Origin: Belnapia sp. F-4-1 | GTDB taxonomy: Bacteria; Pseudomonadota; Alphaproteobacteria; Acetobacterales; Acetobacteraceae | Direction: 5' to 3' | Length of the DNA stretch: 64,000 nt | Assembly: GCF_000802185.1 (NCBI RefSeq) | Contig: NZ_KN676113.1 | Coordinates: 124,001 to 188,000 of the forward strand | Shown: positions 32,839 through 42,074 of the stretch, piece by piece | Position numbering within the stretch: position 1 is the first letter of the stretch | Layout of the letters: each line of letters starts with the position of its first letter | Notes under the pieces: model-generated | What the model was told of the DNA's origin: nothing | The model's input: the letters and a program-made list of their open reading frames with translations, nothing else | Databases searched by the model: none | Position numbers and translations under genes: made by a program

Positions 32839-35800
32839 GTGACCGTCTTCCACATCCCGACGCATCTGCCCTTCCTCGACTGCCTCGCAGCCGGGGTGCT
32901 GCAGGCCGTGCCCGGCGACGCGCCGGAGCGGCTGTCGCGCGTCACCATCCTCTTGCCGACAAGGCGCTCGGCCCGCGCGCTCCGCACCGCCTTCCTTCGC
33001 GCGGCCGACGGCCAGGCGCTGCTGCTGCCGCGCATGCGTGCGCTCGCCGGCCTTTCCACCGAGGATGCCGACGAGCTGGCCCTGCCCGCCCTGCTCGACC
33101 TGCCACCCGCCGTTGATCCGCTGCGCCGCCAGGCGGTGCTGACCGGCTTCATCCAGCGCCTTGACCGGAAGCACGGCGGCCCGGCGACGCCCGACCAGGC
33201 CTGGGCCCTGGCCGGCGCCCTCGGCACGCTGCTCGACGAGATCGCCCTCGAGGAACGCGACCTCGACCTGCTCGCCGAAACCCCGCCCATTGCGCTGGCC
33301 GAGCAATGGCTGGAGCGACTCGAGTCGCTGGTGCCGGAGACGCATGCGGCGCATTGGCAGATCACCCTCGCCTTCCTCCGCGGCGTCATGGCGCAGTGGC
33401 AGCACTGGCTGGAGGGCGAGGGGCTGCTCGACATCGGCATGCGCCGCGCCCAGGCGCTGCGCGCCCAGACCCTCGCTTGGCAGCAGGACCCACCGCAGGA
33501 CCCGGTGATCGCCGCCGGCATCGGCGTCGGCGGCACCATCCCGGCGGCCGAGGCCCTGCTGCGCGTCATCGCCCACGACCTGCCCCGGGGCGCCGTCGTC
33601 CTGCACGGGATCGACGCCGCCTCGGCCGAGCCCCGCGTCTGGGAGGCCATCCCCGAATCGCCGACGCATCCCTATTGCGGACAGCGGCGGCTGCTGGCGG
33701 CGCTGAAGCTCGGCGCCGACCAGGTCGAGCGCTGGCATGGCTGCCCGGCGGAGGAGGCCGAGCGCGCCGCGCCGCAGCGCCGGCCGGACCTGCTGGGAAT
33801 GGCCCTCCGCCCCGCCGCCGGCCTGCCCGCCTGGCAGTCCCGCCGGCCAGAGGAATGGCGCCCGGCCCTCGACGGCCTCACTTTGCTGACCGCGCCCGAC
33901 GCTCAGGCCGAGGCGGCGGCGATCGCCCTGACGCTCCGCGAGGCGCTGGAGGACCCTTCAGCCCGCGCCGCCCTCGTCACCCCCGACCGCGACCTCGCCC
34001 GCCGCGTCTCGGCGGAGCTGGCCCGCCACGGCGTCACCGCCGACGACTCGGCCGGCGAGCCGCTGGGCGAGACGCCGACCGGCAGCTTCCTGCGCCTCAT
34101 CGCCCGCATGGCTGCCGCCGAGCTGGCGCCGGTGCCGCTGCTTTCCGTCCTCAAGCACCCGCTCTGCGCCGGCGGATGGCCGCGCGAGCGCTGGGTTTCG
34201 GCCGTCCGCCGCCTGGAGCGCGCGGCGCTGCGCGGCCCGCGCCCGGCGCCGGGGATGGCCGGGCTGCGCGCCGCCGCCCGCGCCGGCCTCGCCCGCGAGA
34301 GCGAGGCCGAGGCGCTGGCCGAGATCACGGCCCTGCTCGATGCGCTGGACGCGGCCCTCGGCGGCTTCGCCGGCCTTGCCTCCACGCCGCGCCCGCCCGC
34401 CGACCTGCTCGCCGATCACCTTGCCGCCGCCGAGGCGCTGGCGGCGACGCCGACCTTGCCTGGCGGCCTCCGCCTCTATGCCGGGGAGGAGGGCGAGGCG
34501 CTGGCCTCCCACCTCGCCGCCCTGGCGCCGGCCATGGCGCTGCTGCCGCCGCTCGCCGCCGAGGCCTGGCCCTCGCTCTTCGACGCCGCGATGGATGGCG
34601 CCGCGGCGCCGAGCCTCCGCGGCAGCCGCGGGCGGGATGGCGGGGTGCATCCCCGCGTCGAGATCCTCGGCCTGCTGGAAGCCCGGCTGCTGACCTTCGA
34701 CCGTGTCGTACTCGGCGCCCTCGACGAGACGGTCTGGCCGCTGGCGACCGATCCCGGCCCCTGGATGAGCCGGCCGATGCGGCGTGAGTTCGGCCTGCCG
34801 GAGCCCGAGGCGCGCATCGGCCGCGTTTGCGCGGACTTCCTGCTGACGGCCTGCTCGGCACCCGAGGCCGTGCTGTCCCGCGCCCAGCGCCGCGGCGGCG
34901 CCCCGACCCTGCCCGCGCGCTGGCTGACGCGCATCGAGACCTTCCTCGCTGGGCAGGACGGGTTGCGCCTGCCGCCGAGCCCCGCCATCGCCTGGGCCGC
35001 CCGGCTCGACCGAGCCGAGCGCGCGATGCCCTGCCCTCGTCCCGCCCCGCGCCCCCGGCCGGAGCAGCGGCCGGCGCGGCTTTCGGTGACACAGGTGGAG
35101 ACGCTGATCGCGGACCCCTATGCCTTCTACGCCCGCCACGTCCTGCGGCTCTACCCGCTCGACCCGCTGGAGGCGGATGCGGGTGTGCTCGACTACGGCA
35201 ACCTCGTCCATGCGGCGATGGCCGGCTTCGTCCGCCGCCTTTCCGGCCAGCCCTGGCCGGGCGAGGAGACGGCGCGGCGGTATTGGGCGGATGCGGCGCG
35301 GGACGCCCTCGGCGACGCCTCGCCGCGCCCCGGCCTCGCCGCCTTCTGGGCGCCGCGCCTCGGCCGCATCGGCGAATTCGCCATCCAGCAGGAAGCGGCG
35401 CTGCGCGAGGGCACGGCGCCGATTCGCAGCGAGGTGGAAGTGCGGGGCGAGTTGCCGCTGCGCCTCGGCGGGCGCGAGGTCAGGCTCACCGCCTATGCCG
35501 ACCGCATCGACATCCTTCCGGGGGGCCTGCGCATCCTCGACTACAAGACCGGCGAGCCGCCGAGCGGCGAGGCGGTGCGGGACGGCCGCAAGCCGCAGCT
35601 GACGCTGGAGGCCGCCATCGCCGCGGCGGGCGGCTTCGAGCGCGTGCCGCAGGAGGATGCCGAGGCGCTGCTCTACTGGCGTCTTTCCGGTGGGCCGAAG
35701 CCGGGCGAGGAGAAGGCCGCGGTCGAGGACAAGCTGCTGGTGCGCCAGCTCGCCGATGCGGCGCAGACGGCGCTGATCGAGCTGGTCGGCGACTTCCTGC

Positions 35801-35922
35801 TCGGCGACCGTCCGTTCACCGCCCGGCCGCATCCGAAGCGGGCGCCGGCGGGCAGCGACTATGACCATCTCTCGCGCCTCGCCGAATGGGCCGGCGCCGA
35901 GGATGCGCGGGGTGGCACATGA
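32839..35922 (+). CDS. addB: Double-strand break repair protein AddB (alphaproteobacterial)
   Basis: A 1027-residue subunit of the AddAB helicase-nuclease that resects DNA ends for RecA. RVTILLPTRRSARALRTAFL is the inactivated helicase-like N-terminal motif of alphaproteobacterial AddB. The C-terminal PD-(D/E)XK nuclease is intact: VTQVETLIADPYAFYARHVL, GNLVHAAMAGFV and ILDYKTGEPPSG near residue 900 with its Asp and Lys. The start is GTG 32839. It overlaps addA by ATGA, so the two subunits are made together. Confidence 0.93.
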   Translation: MTVFHIPTHLPFLDCLAAGVLQAVPGDAPERLSRVTILLPTRRSARALRTAFLRAADGQALLLPRMRALAGLSTEDADELALPALLDLPPAVDPLRRQAVLTGFIQRLDRKHGGPATPDQAWALAGALGTLLDEIALEERDLDLLAETPPIALAEQWLERLESLVPETHAAHWQITLAFLRGVMAQWQHWLEGEGLLDIGMRRAQALRAQTLAWQQDPPQDPVIAAGIGVGGTIPAAEALLRVIAHDLPRGAVVLHGIDAASAEPRVWEAIPESPTHPYCGQRRLLAALKLGADQVERWHGCPAEEAERAAPQRRPDLLGMALRPAAGLPAWQSRRPEEWRPALDGLTLLTAPDAQAEAAAIALTLREALEDPSARAALVTPDRDLARRVSAELARHGVTADDSAGEPLGETPTGSFLRLIARMAAAELAPVPLLSVLKHPLCAGGWPRERWVSAVRRLERAALRGPRPAPGMAGLRAAARAGLARESEAEALAEITALLDALDAALGGFAGLASTPRPPADLLADHLAAAEALAATPTLPGGLRLYAGEEGEALASHLAALAPAMALLPPLAAEAWPSLFDAAMDGAAAPSLRGSRGRDGGVHPRVEILGLLEARLLTFDRVVLGALDETVWPLATDPGPWMSRPMRREFGLPEPEARIGRVCADFLLTACSAPEAVLSRAQRRGGAPTLPARWLTRIETFLAGQDGLRLPPSPAIAWAARLDRAERAMPCPRPAPRPRPEQRPARLSVTQVETLIADPYAFYARHVLRLYPLDPLEADAGVLDYGNLVHAAMAGFVRRLSGQPWPGEETARRYWADAARDALGDASPRPGLAAFWAPRLGRIGEFAIQQEAALREGTAPIRSEVEVRGELPLRLGGREVRLTAYADRIDILPGGLRILDYKTGEPPSGEAVRDGRKPQLTLEAAIAAAGGFERVPQEDAEALLYWRLSGGPKPGEEKAAVEDKLLVRQLADAAQTALIELVGDFLLGDRPFTARPHPKRAPAGSDYDHLSRLAEWAGAEDARGGT

Positions 35923-38900
35923 GCGAGAACGCACGCCTCCGCGCCGAGCAGCAGCAGCAGGCGGCCTCCGACCCAGCGGTCTCCGCCTGGGTGGGCGCCT
36001 CGGCCGGCTCGGGCAAGACCAAGGTGCTGATCGACCGCGTGCTGCGGCTGCTGCTCGACCCGGAGCAGGTGCCGGGGCGCATCCTCTGCCTCACCTTCAC
36101 CCGCGCCGCGGCGGCCGAGATGCAAGCCCGCCTCCGGAAGCACCTCGGCGCCTGGACGACCGAGAAGGAGCCGAAGCTTGCGGAGCAGATCCGCCGCCTC
36201 ACCGGGCAGGAGCCGGATGCGCGGCGGATCGAGCGGGCGCGGCGGCTGCTGATCGAGGTGCTGGAGATGCCGGGCGGCATGCGCATCTCGACCATCCACA
36301 GCTTCTGCCAGAGCCTGCTGCGCAGCTTCCCGCTCGAGGCCGACCTGCCGCCGCAATTCGCCGTGCTGGAAGAGCAGGACGCCGCCGCCATGCTGGCCGA
36401 GGCACGTGAATCGGTCCTGGCGAATGCGGACGCCGTGGCGCAGGAGCTGGCGCTGCTGGCGGGCATCGCCTCGGCCGACACCTTCGCCGATGTCACGCGC
36501 GCGCTGCTGCAGGACACGGCGCGGGAGCGTCTGCTGCGCTGCCTCGACGGCTGCAACGGCATCGCCGGCCTGCGGCTGCGGCTGGCCTCGACCCTCGGCG
36601 CGCCGGACAGCCTCGACGAGGCGGAGGTGGTGGCCGCCGGCTGCACAGTGGAGGAGGCGCCGCTGCGCCTGGCCGCAAGCCTGCTCGGGGCGAGCAAGAA
36701 CGAGAATGACCGCAGGCGCGCGGAACTGCTCGCCGCCTGGATAGGCGCGGCCTCGGAGGAGCGCGCGGCGCGCTTTGCCGATTGGTGCGAGATTTTCCTT
36801 ACCAAGGAGGGCAAGGCCCGCGCTGCGCGCGGCCTGCTGACCAAGAGCGTCGGCACCCGCTACGAGGAAGTATTGGCAGCGCTCACCGCCGAAAGCGAGC
36901 GCCTGCTGAAGGTGGAGGAGCAGCGCGCCGCCTGCCGCCTCGCCGCCGCGACGGGCGCGCTGCTGGCGCTGGCCGCGCCGGTGCTCGACCGCAGTCGGGC
37001 GCGGCAGCGCCAGGCCGGGCTGCTCGGCTATGGCGACCTGATCGATCATGTGCGGCGCATCCTGCAGGACCCGGGCAGCGCCTGGGTGCTCTACAAGCTC
37101 GATGGCGGGCTCGACCACGTCCTGCTCGACGAGGCGCAGGACAGCAACCCGGCGCAATGGGGAATCGCTGCGGCGCTGACGGCGGAGTTCTTCGCGGGTG
37201 CCGGGGTGGAGCGCGGCCGGGCGCGCTCGCTTTCCGCAGCGGCGGTGGAGGCGCCCTTGCCGCGCCGCACGGTCTTCGCGGTCGGCGACATCAAGCAGGC
37301 GATCTACGGCTTCCAGGGCGCCGACGCAGCGGGCTTCGCCACCTGGCAGGGGCATTACGGGCGGCAGGTCGCCGACGGCGGCGGCGAGTTCCGCCACGTG
37401 CAGCTCGACGTCTCCTTCCGCTCGACAGCGCCGGTGCTCGCCCTCGTCGATGCCGTCTTCGCTGATGGGCCGGCGCGGCAGGGCGTCGTCGCCGATGACG
37501 GCCCGCCGCTGCTGCACCTGCCGGACCGGCTCGGCCATGCGGGATGCGTCGAGCTCTGGCCGCTGCTCCGCCCGGCGGAAACGCCGGCGCCCGAGCCCTG
37601 GCAGGTGCCGCTGGAGCCGGAGCGCGTCGCCAGCGCCGACGCGCTGATGGCCGAGGCGCTGGCCGCGCGCATCGACCACATGATCAAGACCGAGCAGTTG
37701 CCGGCCCGCGGCCGCGGCGTGCGCGCGGGCGACGTGCTGGTGCTGCTCCGGAAGCAGGCCAATGTCGCCCTGGTGCCGCTGCTGGTTCGCGCCCTGAAGG
37801 CGCGGCAGGTGCCGGTCGCGGGCGTCACGCGGGTGAAGCTCGTCGAGCATATCGCGGTGATGGACCTGCTCGCGCTCTGCGACGTGCTGCTGCTGCCCGA
37901 GGACGACCTCCAGCTCGCCGCGCTGCTGAAAAGCCCGCTGATCGGCCTCTCCGAGGAGGCGCTGCTCGATCTGGCGCATGGCCGCCATGGCTCGCTCTGG
38001 GGCTCGCTGATGGCGCATCGGGGCGAGGCGGCGGAGGGCGCCGTGGCACGGGCGGCGGCCTGGCTGGCGCGGCTCGCGGCGCGGGCGGATCTCGTCACCC
38101 CGCACGCGCTGCTGGCCGAGGTGCTGGGCGAGCCTTCCATGGATGGCACGCGCGGGCGGGCGCGGCTGCTGGCCCGGCTGGGCCCCGAGGCGGCCGATGT
38201 GCTGGATGAGCTGCTGAACGCGGCGCTGACCCATGAGCGGCGCCACCCGCCGAGCCTGCAGGGCTTCCTCCACTGGCTGCGCCAGGGCGGCGCCGAGGTG
38301 AAGCGGGAGGCGGAGGCGGCGGGCGATGCCGTCCGCATCATGACCGTCCACAATGCCAAGGGATTGCAAGCGCCGATCGTCATCCTCCCCGATGTCGGCA
38401 GCGGCACGGGCAGCGAGGCCATCCGCTGGCTGGAGGGAGATGGGATCACCCTGCCGCTCTGGGCGCCGAACAAGAGCTTCCACGCGCCCGCCTTCCTCGC
38501 GGCCAAGGCGGCCGACGAAGCCAGGCGGCAGGAGGAGGAGAACCGGCTGCTCTACGTCGCCCTGACCCGCGCCGAGGACCGGCTGGTGGTCTGCGGCTGG
38601 GGCAAGGAGCCGGGCGAGTGGTACCTGCATGTCGCGGCCGGCTTCCGGCGGATGCCGGGCGCGGCCGAGCATCGCTTCGACCATCTCGGCTTCGGCGCGC
38701 CCGCGGCCTGCGACTTCGGCGATTGCACCCACTGGCGGCTTGAGTGCGGGCAGCAGGAGGCGGCTGTGCCGGACAGCCTCCATTCCGCCGCCGCCGAGGC
38801 GGGGCCGCTGCCGGATTGGGCGACCCGCCCGGCGCCGGCCGAGGCGGTGGAGGCGGCGCTCAGCCCCTCAGCCCTGCCCGGCGAGCAGGAGACGCCGGCC

Positions 38901-39440
38901 GCCGCCCCGCATGGAGAGGCCGACCCCGGCGGGCGGCGCTTCCGCCGCGGGCGGGTGATGCACGCGCTGCTCCAGCACCTGCCGGAGCGGGCGGCGGCGG
39001 AGCAGCGGGAGGCGGCGGCACGCTTCCTCGCCCGGCCGGGCCACGGGCTGGAGCCGGCCGAGCAGGCGGAGATGCTGGAGGAGGTGCTGGCCCTGCTCGC
39101 CGCGCCCGCCATCGCCGCGGCCTTCGGGCCGGGAAGTCTCGCCGAGGCGCCGATCGCCGGCCGGATCGGCGGGCAGCTGGTGACCGGGCAGGTGGATCGG
39201 CTGGTGGTCGGGCCGGACCGCGTGCTGGTGCTCGACTACAAGACCAACCGCCCGCCTCCCGCCACGGCGGAGGCGGTGGCGCCGCTCTACCTGCGGCAGA
39301 TGGCGGCCTACCGTGCGGTGCTGCGCCAGGCCTTCCCCGGGCGGGCGGTCGATTGCGCCCTGGTCTGGACCTATGGCGCGCGGCTGATGCCGCTGCCGGC
39401 GGCATTGCTGGACGGGCACCTCCCCGCCCCCGGAGCATAG
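35919..39440 (+). CDS. addA: Double-strand break repair helicase-nuclease AddA
   Basis: A 1173-residue UvrD-type helicase with nuclease domain. Walker A GASAGSGKT is at residues 26-34, LCLTFTRAAAAEMQ is motif Ia, VLLDEAQDSNPAQW is Walker B, VFAVGDIKQAIYGFQGAD is motif III, MTVHNAKGLQAPIVILPD is motif V and LLYVALTRAEDRL motif VI. Near residue 1105 VLVLDYKTNRPPP is the PD-(D/E)XK nuclease core. Together with AddB it processes broken DNA ends. ATG 35919 overlaps the addB stop; upstream codons in frame belong to addB sequence. Confidence 0.95.
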   Translation: MSENARLRAEQQQQAASDPAVSAWVGASAGSGKTKVLIDRVLRLLLDPEQVPGRILCLTFTRAAAAEMQARLRKHLGAWTTEKEPKLAEQIRRLTGQEPDARRIERARRLLIEVLEMPGGMRISTIHSFCQSLLRSFPLEADLPPQFAVLEEQDAAAMLAEARESVLANADAVAQELALLAGIASADTFADVTRALLQDTARERLLRCLDGCNGIAGLRLRLASTLGAPDSLDEAEVVAAGCTVEEAPLRLAASLLGASKNENDRRRAELLAAWIGAASEERAARFADWCEIFLTKEGKARAARGLLTKSVGTRYEEVLAALTAESERLLKVEEQRAACRLAAATGALLALAAPVLDRSRARQRQAGLLGYGDLIDHVRRILQDPGSAWVLYKLDGGLDHVLLDEAQDSNPAQWGIAAALTAEFFAGAGVERGRARSLSAAAVEAPLPRRTVFAVGDIKQAIYGFQGADAAGFATWQGHYGRQVADGGGEFRHVQLDVSFRSTAPVLALVDAVFADGPARQGVVADDGPPLLHLPDRLGHAGCVELWPLLRPAETPAPEPWQVPLEPERVASADALMAEALAARIDHMIKTEQLPARGRGVRAGDVLVLLRKQANVALVPLLVRALKARQVPVAGVTRVKLVEHIAVMDLLALCDVLLLPEDDLQLAALLKSPLIGLSEEALLDLAHGRHGSLWGSLMAHRGEAAEGAVARAAAWLARLAARADLVTPHALLAEVLGEPSMDGTRGRARLLARLGPEAADVLDELLNAALTHERRHPPSLQGFLHWLRQGGAEVKREAEAAGDAVRIMTVHNAKGLQAPIVILPDVGSGTGSEAIRWLEGDGITLPLWAPNKSFHAPAFLAAKAADEARRQEEENRLLYVALTRAEDRLVVCGWGKEPGEWYLHVAAGFRRMPGAAEHRFDHLGFGAPAACDFGDCTHWRLECGQQEAAVPDSLHSAAAEAGPLPDWATRPAPAEAVEAALSPSALPGEQETPAAAPHGEADPGGRRFRRGRVMHALLQHLPERAAAEQREAAARFLARPGHGLEPAEQAEMLEEVLALLAAPAIAAAFGPGSLAEAPIAGRIGGQLVTGQVDRLVVGPDRVLVLDYKTNRPPPATAEAVAPLYLRQMAAYRAVLRQAFPGRAVDCALVWTYGARLMPLPAALLDGHLPAPGA

Positions 39441-39539
39441 CGGCCCCGCGCCGGTGCCGGACTTGACCCCAGCCCTCGGTGTGACGAACTCTCACCTCAC
39501 GATGGGGCCTTTCCGGCTCCAGGAGCGAGGCGCAAAACG

Positions 39540-39869
39540 ATGAGCGAACTCACCAAGGCCGTGACCGATGACAGTTTCAAGCAGGACGTGCTGGAAGCCT
39601 CCGGCCCCGTGCTGGTTGATTTCTGGGCCGAGTGGTGCGGCCCCTGCCGGATGGTCGGCCCGATCCTCGACGACATCGCCCGCGAGTATGACGGCAAGCT
39701 GACCATCGCCAAGGTCAACATCGACGAGAACCCGATGACGCCGAACGAGTATGCGGTCCGGGGCATCCCGACCATGCTGCTCTTCAAGGACGGCAAGCTG
39801 CTCGACACCAAGGTCGGCGCCCTGCCGAAGACGGCGCTGAAGGACTGGATCGCCGGCAAGATCGCCTGA
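39540..39869 (+). CDS. trxA: Thioredoxin
   Basis: A 109-residue classical thioredoxin. The redox motif WCGPC is at residues 32-36, the conserved Asp precedes in VDFWAEW, and the cis-proline is in RGIPTML (Pro77). Full length, cytosolic, no signal. CCAGGAGCGAGG lies before the ATG. It lies 99 nt after addA, as is common in alphaproteobacteria, and likely has its own promoter in that gap. A GC-rich hairpin follows the stop. Confidence 0.97.
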   Translation: MSELTKAVTDDSFKQDVLEASGPVLVDFWAEWCGPCRMVGPILDDIAREYDGKLTIAKVNIDENPMTPNEYAVRGIPTMLLFKDGKLLDTKVGALPKTALKDWIAGKIA

Positions 39870-39876
39870 TCCCGGC

Positions 39877-39904
39877 GGGGCTTTCCGGCTTGTCCGGAGG
39901 CCCC
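39877..39904 (+). terminator. GC-rich hairpin after trxA
   Basis: GGGGC at 39877-39881 pairs with GCCCC at 39900-39904, with an inner TCCGG/CCGGA stem (39884-39888 and 39894-39898) around CTTGT. It lies 7 nt after the trxA stop. It lacks a T-tract, so it may mark a Rho-dependent end or stabilise the trxA transcript rather than terminate by itself. Confidence 0.4.
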
Positions 39905-39915
39905 ATCTCCGCCGG

Positions 39916-41028
39916 ATGAGACGCCTCCTGCGGACCTTCCTGTCCATCCCCCTGGCCCTGCCTTGGGCCCTGCCGGCCGTGGCGCAAAGCCCGGCCGGTT
40001 TCCGCGTGACGGAATTCGCCAGCGGCCTCGAGCGCCCCTGGGGCGGAGCCTTCCTCCCGGACGGGCGGCTGCTGCTGACCGAGCGGCCGGGGCGGATGCG
40101 CCTCGTCGGGCGTGACGGGGCGGTGTCGCCTCCGCTCGCCGGTGTGCCCGGGGTGGAGGCGCGCGGGCAAGGCGGGCTGCTGGACGTGGCGCTCGCTCCC
40201 GATTTTCAGCGGACGCGGGAGGTCTATCTCTGCCAGGCGGCACTGGTGCAGGGCGGCGCGCTGACGCGGCTGGTCCGCGCCCGGCTCTCGGCGGATGCTG
40301 CGGCGCTGGAGGGGGCGACGCCCATCCTCGATGCGACACCGCCGCAGGAGAGTGGGCGCAACCACTTTGGCTGCCGCATTGCCTTCGGCCCGGACGGGGC
40401 GATGTACCTCACGACCGGCGACCGCTACGCGACCAAGATGCGAGCGCAGCGGCTCGACGACCTCGGCGGCAAGGTGCTGCGCCTGGCGCGGAACGGGGCG
40501 GCGCTGGCCGACAATCCCCCCGCCGGGCGGCCGGGGGTGCGAGCGGAGATTTTCACCTACGGGCACCGCAACCCGCAGGGCCTCGCTTTCAACCCTTGGA
40601 CTGGCAGCCTGTGGGAGGCGGAATTCGGCGCCCGTGGTGGGGACGAGGTGAATATTCTCCGGCAGGGACGGAACTATGGCTGGCCGGTCGTCACCAAGGG
40701 CGTCGACTACGACGGCAGCCGGATCGGCGAGGGCACCGCGCGGCCAGACATGGAGGAGCCGGCCCATCACTGGGTGCCCTCGGTCAGCCCCTCCGGCATC
40801 GCCTTCTACACGGGCGACGCCTTTCCCGCCTGGCGCGGCAGCCTGTTCCTGGCCGCGCTCAACCCGCCTGGCCTCGTGCGCCTCTCGACCGAAGGAGACC
40901 GGGTGACCGGGGAGGAGCGGCTGCTTCTGGGGCGGACGCGGTTCCGGCAGGTGCTGCAGGGGCCGGACGGCTTCCTCTACCTGCTGACGGATGAGGGCGC
41001 GGGGCGGGTGCTGCAACTCCGCCCATGA
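39916..41028 (+). CDS. PQQ-dependent sugar dehydrogenase-like (GSDH/Asd fold)
   Basis: A 370-residue six-bladed beta-propeller of the soluble glucose/aldose-sugar dehydrogenase family. Signal peptide is MRRLLRTFLSIPLALPWALP with cleavage after AVAQ or so. RPWGGAFLPDGRLLLTERPG, GQGGLLDVALAPDF, GRNHFGCRIAFGPDG and YGHRNPQGLAFNP are the PQQ/Ca-binding loops, the last with the conserved His-Arg-Asn. It would oxidise aldoses in the periplasm and pass electrons to the respiratory chain. PQQ synthesis genes are not in the window. The stop is at the edge of a strong terminator for the opposite strand. Confidence 0.9.
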   Translation: MRRLLRTFLSIPLALPWALPAVAQSPAGFRVTEFASGLERPWGGAFLPDGRLLLTERPGRMRLVGRDGAVSPPLAGVPGVEARGQGGLLDVALAPDFQRTREVYLCQAALVQGGALTRLVRARLSADAAALEGATPILDATPPQESGRNHFGCRIAFGPDGAMYLTTGDRYATKMRAQRLDDLGGKVLRLARNGAALADNPPAGRPGVRAEIFTYGHRNPQGLAFNPWTGSLWEAEFGARGGDEVNILRQGRNYGWPVVTKGVDYDGSRIGEGTARPDMEEPAHHWVPSVSPSGIAFYTGDAFPAWRGSLFLAALNPPGLVRLSTEGDRVTGEERLLLGRTRFRQVLQGPDGFLYLLTDEGAGRVLQLRP

Positions 41029-41032
41029 AAAA

Positions 41033-41058
41033 GGCCCCGGGGATTGCTCCCCGGGGCC
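41033..41058 (-). terminator. Strong intrinsic terminator of the Bax-inhibitor gene
   Basis: Perfect 10-bp arms, GGCCCCGGGG at 41033-41042 and CCCCGGGGCC at 41049-41058, with a 6-nt loop. On the minus strand the stem is followed by TTTTT (41032-41028), the signature of Rho-independent termination. It lies 22 nt after the minus-strand stop at 41081 and directly after the sugar dehydrogenase stop, so it serves the convergent pair. Confidence 0.9.
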
Positions 41059-41080
41059 CATCCTGCCGGCCTGCAGCCGA

Positions 41081-41872
41081 TCAGTCGTTGCTCTGGCGCA
41101 CGCCCATGAACTGCATCATCAGCTGGAACAGGTTGATGAAGTTCAGGTAGAGACCGAGCGCGTCCAGCACGCTGCGCTTGCCGGCCTCGTCGGTGCCCTC
41201 GGCATAGGCGTACTCGACGTAATCCGCCTTGATCCGCTGCGTGTCATAGGCGGTGAGGCCGGTGAAGACCACGACGCCGAGCACGCTGATGGCGAACTGG
41301 AGCGCCGTCGAGCCGATGAACATGTTGACTAGCCCTGCGATGATGATGCCGAAGAGGCCCATCATCATGAAGCTGCCCATCCGCGTCAGGTCGGACTTCG
41401 TCGTGTAGCCGTAGAGGCTGATGGCGGCGAACATGCCCGCCGTCACGAAGAAGGCGCGTGCGACCGAGGCGCCGGTGAAGACCAGGAAGATGTGCGCCAT
41501 GCTGGCGCCCATCACCGCCGCGAAGGCCCAGAACAGCGCTTGCGCCGTGGTCTTGGACAGCCGGTTGATGCCGAAGCTCAGCACCAGCACGAAGGCCAGT
41601 GGCGCGAACATGGCGACATAGGCCAGGATCGTCGGCTGCACGGCAGCGCCGCGCGGCGTCATCACACGCTGGTAGAACAGCGCCTGGAGCTCAGGGACAT
41701 TGGCGATCAGGTAGGCGACGATGCCCGTCAGCACCAGCCCCGAGGCCATCCAGTTATAGACCCGGAGCATATACGCCCGGAGCCCGGCATCGACGGCGAC
41801 CGCGTCGGCGGTCGCCGCGCGACCCCAGCCTGGCGCACCCGTCGTGGCACGATAGTCGGGTTGAAGGGCCAT
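41081..41872 (-). CDS. Bax inhibitor-1/YccA family membrane protein
   Basis: A 263-residue protein with seven hydrophobic segments after a hydrophilic N-terminus. AYDTQRIKADYVEYA near the C-terminus and LDALGLYLNFINLFQLMMQF are family signatures with conserved acidic residues proposed to gate a Ca2+ leak or proton-coupled path. Bacterial members influence quality control by FtsH or ion homeostasis. GGGAGG lies before ATG 41872, which I prefer to an ATG 15 codons earlier that lies downstream of the promoter but without a ribosome site. A strong terminator follows. Confidence 0.92.
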   Translation of the reverse strand: MALQPDYRATTGAPGWGRAATADAVAVDAGLRAYMLRVYNWMASGLVLTGIVAYLIANVPELQALFYQRVMTPRGAAVQPTILAYVAMFAPLAFVLVLSFGINRLSKTTAQALFWAFAAVMGASMAHIFLVFTGASVARAFFVTAGMFAAISLYGYTTKSDLTRMGSFMMMGLFGIIIAGLVNMFIGSTALQFAISVLGVVVFTGLTAYDTQRIKADYVEYAYAEGTDEAGKRSVLDALGLYLNFINLFQLMMQFMGVRQSND

Positions 41873-41916
41873 AGGTGTCTCGAACCTCCCAAAGGGGGTT
41901 ATCCCCGCAATGTGCA

Positions 41917-41946
41917 TTTATATGGACAGGCTGTAACCCGTTTCAA
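41917..41946 (-). promoter_or_regulatory. Sigma-70-like promoter of the Bax-inhibitor gene
   Basis: On the minus strand TTGAAA (41946-41941) and TATAAA (41922-41917) are separated by 18 nt, about 45 nt before the start codon. The -35 box lies inside a palindrome, CCCGTT at 41937-41942 and AACGGG at 41945-41950 with TC between, which could be an operator. Few spots in this window match the consensus so well. Confidence 0.65.
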
Positions 41947-42074
41947 CGGGATTCGGGAGTGGCAGTTGGAAGGCAGCCTCACAACCTTTCCGGCCGACGG
42001 GCGAGGGAGCCGCCGGCCTGCCTAATATGGCCCGGCGACCGGTTAGGTTCATGTGAAGAAGTGTGCACGACCAC

